DNA of 64,000 bases, taken from the NCBI RefSeq assembly GCF_016862895.1, contig NZ_BONV01000049.1:1-64000 (forward strand), written 5' to 3'. A program made the translations under genes and the position numbers. Below, piece after piece: positions 62,590 to 64,000 of the stretch. Position 1 is the first letter of the stretch, and each line of letters begins with the position of its first letter. A model generated the notes under the pieces. The model saw nothing but the letters and a program-made list of their open reading frames with translations, ran no database searches and was not told the DNA's origin. Source of the DNA: Planotetraspora kaengkrachanensis. Lineage in GTDB: Bacteria > Actinomycetota > Actinomycetes > Streptosporangiales > Streptosporangiaceae.

Positions 62590-62752
62590 GGCTACGCGGC
62601 CGTCAGGTGGTGCCCGTGCCGCGACGTCCGGCAGCGGACTCGGCTTGCGGTCTCCCGCGACATCGCCCACGCCCACCGGGGAACTCTGCGCATCGAGGAC
62701 TCAGCCTGCGGCGCCCAGGTTCGTACTCCGGCCGGCCGCTGATGGAGGGGAA
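62590..62752 (+). pseudogene. Histidine kinase, last ~50 residues, plus strand
   Basis: SGSGLGL in one frame is followed, after a slip, by AVSRDIAHAHRGTLRIEDSA then CGAQVRTPAG in another. This is the G2 box and end of an HATPase domain. Nothing upstream of it is recognisable. Confidence 0.6.
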
Positions 62753-62826
62753 ATGAGCGGCCGGCAAATGACGAGAACCACAGAGACAACCCTCGACGGG
62801 GGCCGGATCACGAGGTTGGCCACCTG

Positions 62827-63266
62827 GTGAGCCGATACGGCCTCGTGGTCGTCCTGGCATGGATCGGTGCGGGCAAGTACGTCAAGATGGAAAGCAGGGT
62901 GCTGATCCAACACAGCCCACTACTGAGCTGGCCTTACGAGTTCCTCAGCTCCAAGACGTCGCGAACGCGCTGGGCACCACGGAAATCATCGCCGCGATCC
63001 TCATTGCGATCCACCCGCTCTGGCCGAGGATCTCCGCTCTGGGAAGCACCCTCGCGATTGCGCTGTTCCTGGGAACCATCAGTTTCCTATTCACCACCCC
63101 CGGAGTGATCGCCGATTTCGTCCACGGATTCCCGGTATTGTCGGCTCAGCCGGGAGAGTTCCTCCTCAAGGACTTGGTGCTGATAGGAGTCGCACTCTGG
63201 ACCCTGGGGGATTCGATCGAGGCGGGCTGGCCAAGGCTTGCGAGCAACACCTCGTCGCACGTCTAG
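62827..63266 (+). pseudogene. DUF417 membrane protein, second copy, frameshifted
   Basis: Starts as SRYGLVVVLAWIGAGKYVKM then HSPLLSWPYEFLS in one frame; from about 62955 the second frame reads LQDVANALGTTEIIAAILIA to LGTISFLFTTPGV, FLLKDLVLIGVALWTLGDSI and a stop at 63266. Collinear with the intact gene at 45.5 kb, so one indel (plus some missing residues before HSPL) has broken it. Confidence 0.8.
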
Positions 63267-63690
63267 CACTGGTCACTGTTTGCGAGAGGGTCCTCGTGGT
63301 AGCGCGGCAGGCGTAGGACGAAGCAGGCGCCGCGGCCACTGTCTTCGATCCGCAGCGTACCTCCGCACGCCTCGGCGATCTGGCGGGCGATCGGCAGGCC
63401 CAACCCCGTGCCCCCGGCGTCCCTGCGACGGGCGGCGTCCAGCCGGGCGAACCGCTGGAACACCAACTCGCGCTTGTCCGGCTCGATGCCCGATCCGTCG
63501 TCGACCACCTCCAGGACGGCGACGCCGTGCGGGAAACGAGGGCCCTCGCGCTCTCCCTGTCATACCTTGATCGTGATCATGCCCTCGGCATGCCCATCGG
63601 CGTTGTCCAGAAGGTTGGTGACCAGGCGGCCCAGGCGCAGCCGATCTCCCAGCATGAACCCGCCCCGCTGGAGATCACATAGCGATACCG
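63263..63690 (-). pseudogene. Histidine kinase ATPase domain, interrupted by TGA
   Basis: Minus strand: CDLQRGGFMLGDRLRLGRLV then TNLLDNADGHAEGMITIKV, TGA (63560-63562), QGEREGPRFPHGVAVLEVVD, DGSGIEPDKRELVFQRFARL, GGTGLGLPIARQIAEACGGT and LRLPRYH. N, G1 and G2 boxes are all in one frame apart from the TGA. Everything N-terminal (His box, sensor) is missing; the relic abuts the TIGR03086 gene. Confidence 0.72.
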
Positions 63691-63694
63691 AGCG

Positions 63695-64000
63695 TCAGGG
63701 CTGTGCGTGCCGTCCGACATGGGCCAGCAACCGGACCAGCGGCGGGGCCGCGGCCAGTACAGGGATCGCGTCGGCGAACTGGCCGGCGCGACGCTGGGCG
63801 TCAGTGACGCCGGCTTCGGCGTACTGCCACACCCTGTCCACGATGTCGTCGTCGACCGGATAGGGCAGGTGGGCACCGGTGGCGATGTCCCAGCCGTGGA
63901 TCAGCGACTCGTGCAGGCTGATTGAAGCAAGGACGGAGCCGGGCACGGTGGTTCCCATGAAGGCGTAAGTGCGTTCCAGCGTGTCGTGGGCGGTGAAGGC
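63695..64000 (-). CDS. TIGR03086-family (DinB/mycothiol-linked) protein, cut by window
   Basis: The frame is open to the window end, so the N-terminus is outside; ATG 63958 is internal. AFTAHDTLERTYAFMGTTVP, then SLHESLIHGWDIATGAHLPY with the family's HGWD metal motif, and AGQFADAIPVLAAAPPLVRL near the end. The family is a metal-binding DinB-like fold related to mycothiol-dependent isomerases. Confidence 0.85.
   Translation of the reverse strand, partial: AFTAHDTLERTYAFMGTTVPGSVLASISLHESLIHGWDIATGAHLPYPVDDDIVDRVWQYAEAGVTDAQRRAGQFADAIPVLAAAPPLVRLLAHVGRHAQP

Noticed and set aside
29638-63690. Reassigned stop codon or selenocysteine use
   Set aside because: In-frame stops are both TAG and TGA and stand where different residues would fit. 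Many neighbours are frameshifted, and all clearly intact genes end at normal stops. Pseudogene decay is simpler.

Overview
The window is GC-rich DNA from an actinomycete. The evidence is a high-GC third codon position, many GTG/TTG starts, ATGA and GTGA gene overlaps, and mycothiol-type ArsC and TIGR03086 (mycothiol-linked) proteins. It also carries a PASTA-less Ser/Thr kinase, a DUF6510 protein and actinophage-like remnants. A Streptosporangiales-type genome is my inference; the sequence alone does not fix genus.

Layout. 1-6 kb: a cut alpha/beta hydrolase, a NarL-type two-component system directly upstream of an ABC exporter (one ATPase, two permeases), and a membrane-anchored zinc peptidase. 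6.1-8.7 kb: a lipoprotein, then a decayed prophage scrap with frameshifted structural genes butted onto the last ~60 residues of a tyrosine integrase. 8.9-13.8 kb: DUF202 protein, sulfite-oxidase-like enzyme, HD-domain protein, VOC protein and a divergent WYL-domain regulator. 13.9-22.5 kb: a two-armed arsenic-resistance island. The plus arm holds an ArsR-phosphatase-like fusion, an aquaporin, two ArsC and a pyridine-nucleotide flavoprotein. The converging minus arm holds a Cys-tipped flavoprotein, a small protein, an MFS transporter, ArsR and an ArsO-like monooxygenase. No ArsB or Acr3 pump is present. 22.6-29.6 kb: a truncated ArsR, an SdpR-like repressor with a VOC protein, YnfA, MFS, a second two-component system, and a ChrB-N-like protein with a DUF1232 protein. 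30.3-39.5 kb: a secreted beta-propeller protein, two lipoproteins, a branched-chain-type ABC importer (binding protein convergent with livH, a livM-livG fusion and livF) and an alpha/beta hydrolase lacking its nucleophile.

39.6-63.7 kb is a graveyard mixed with live genes. Broken genes include SDR, topoisomerase IB, a 2H phosphoesterase, an integrase joined to a tRNA-Pro 3' end, an RHS C-terminus, msrB, nhaA, a GNAT, an IS481 transposase, trxA, an AbiEi-like antitoxin, a TetR regulator, a TPR protein, a second DUF417 gene and two histidine kinases. Intact genes among them are a PknB-type kinase, msrA, an SRPBCC protein, a class V aminotransferase with a 53-residue peptide upstream, a DksA-like protein, a quinone oxidoreductase, a DUF6510/flavin reductase/molybdoenzyme operon, a uracil-DNA glycosylase-like protein, and XRE and zinc-finger regulators.

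Functional themes are metal and oxyanion resistance (arsenate, possibly chromate), redox repair and stress, and nutrient import. The pieces most worth a second look are the pump-less arsenic island with its Cys-tipped flavoprotein, the RHS C-terminus overlapping a membrane protein (a toxin/immunity-like arrangement), the peptide plus class V aminotransferase pair, and several genes broken only by in-frame stop codons.
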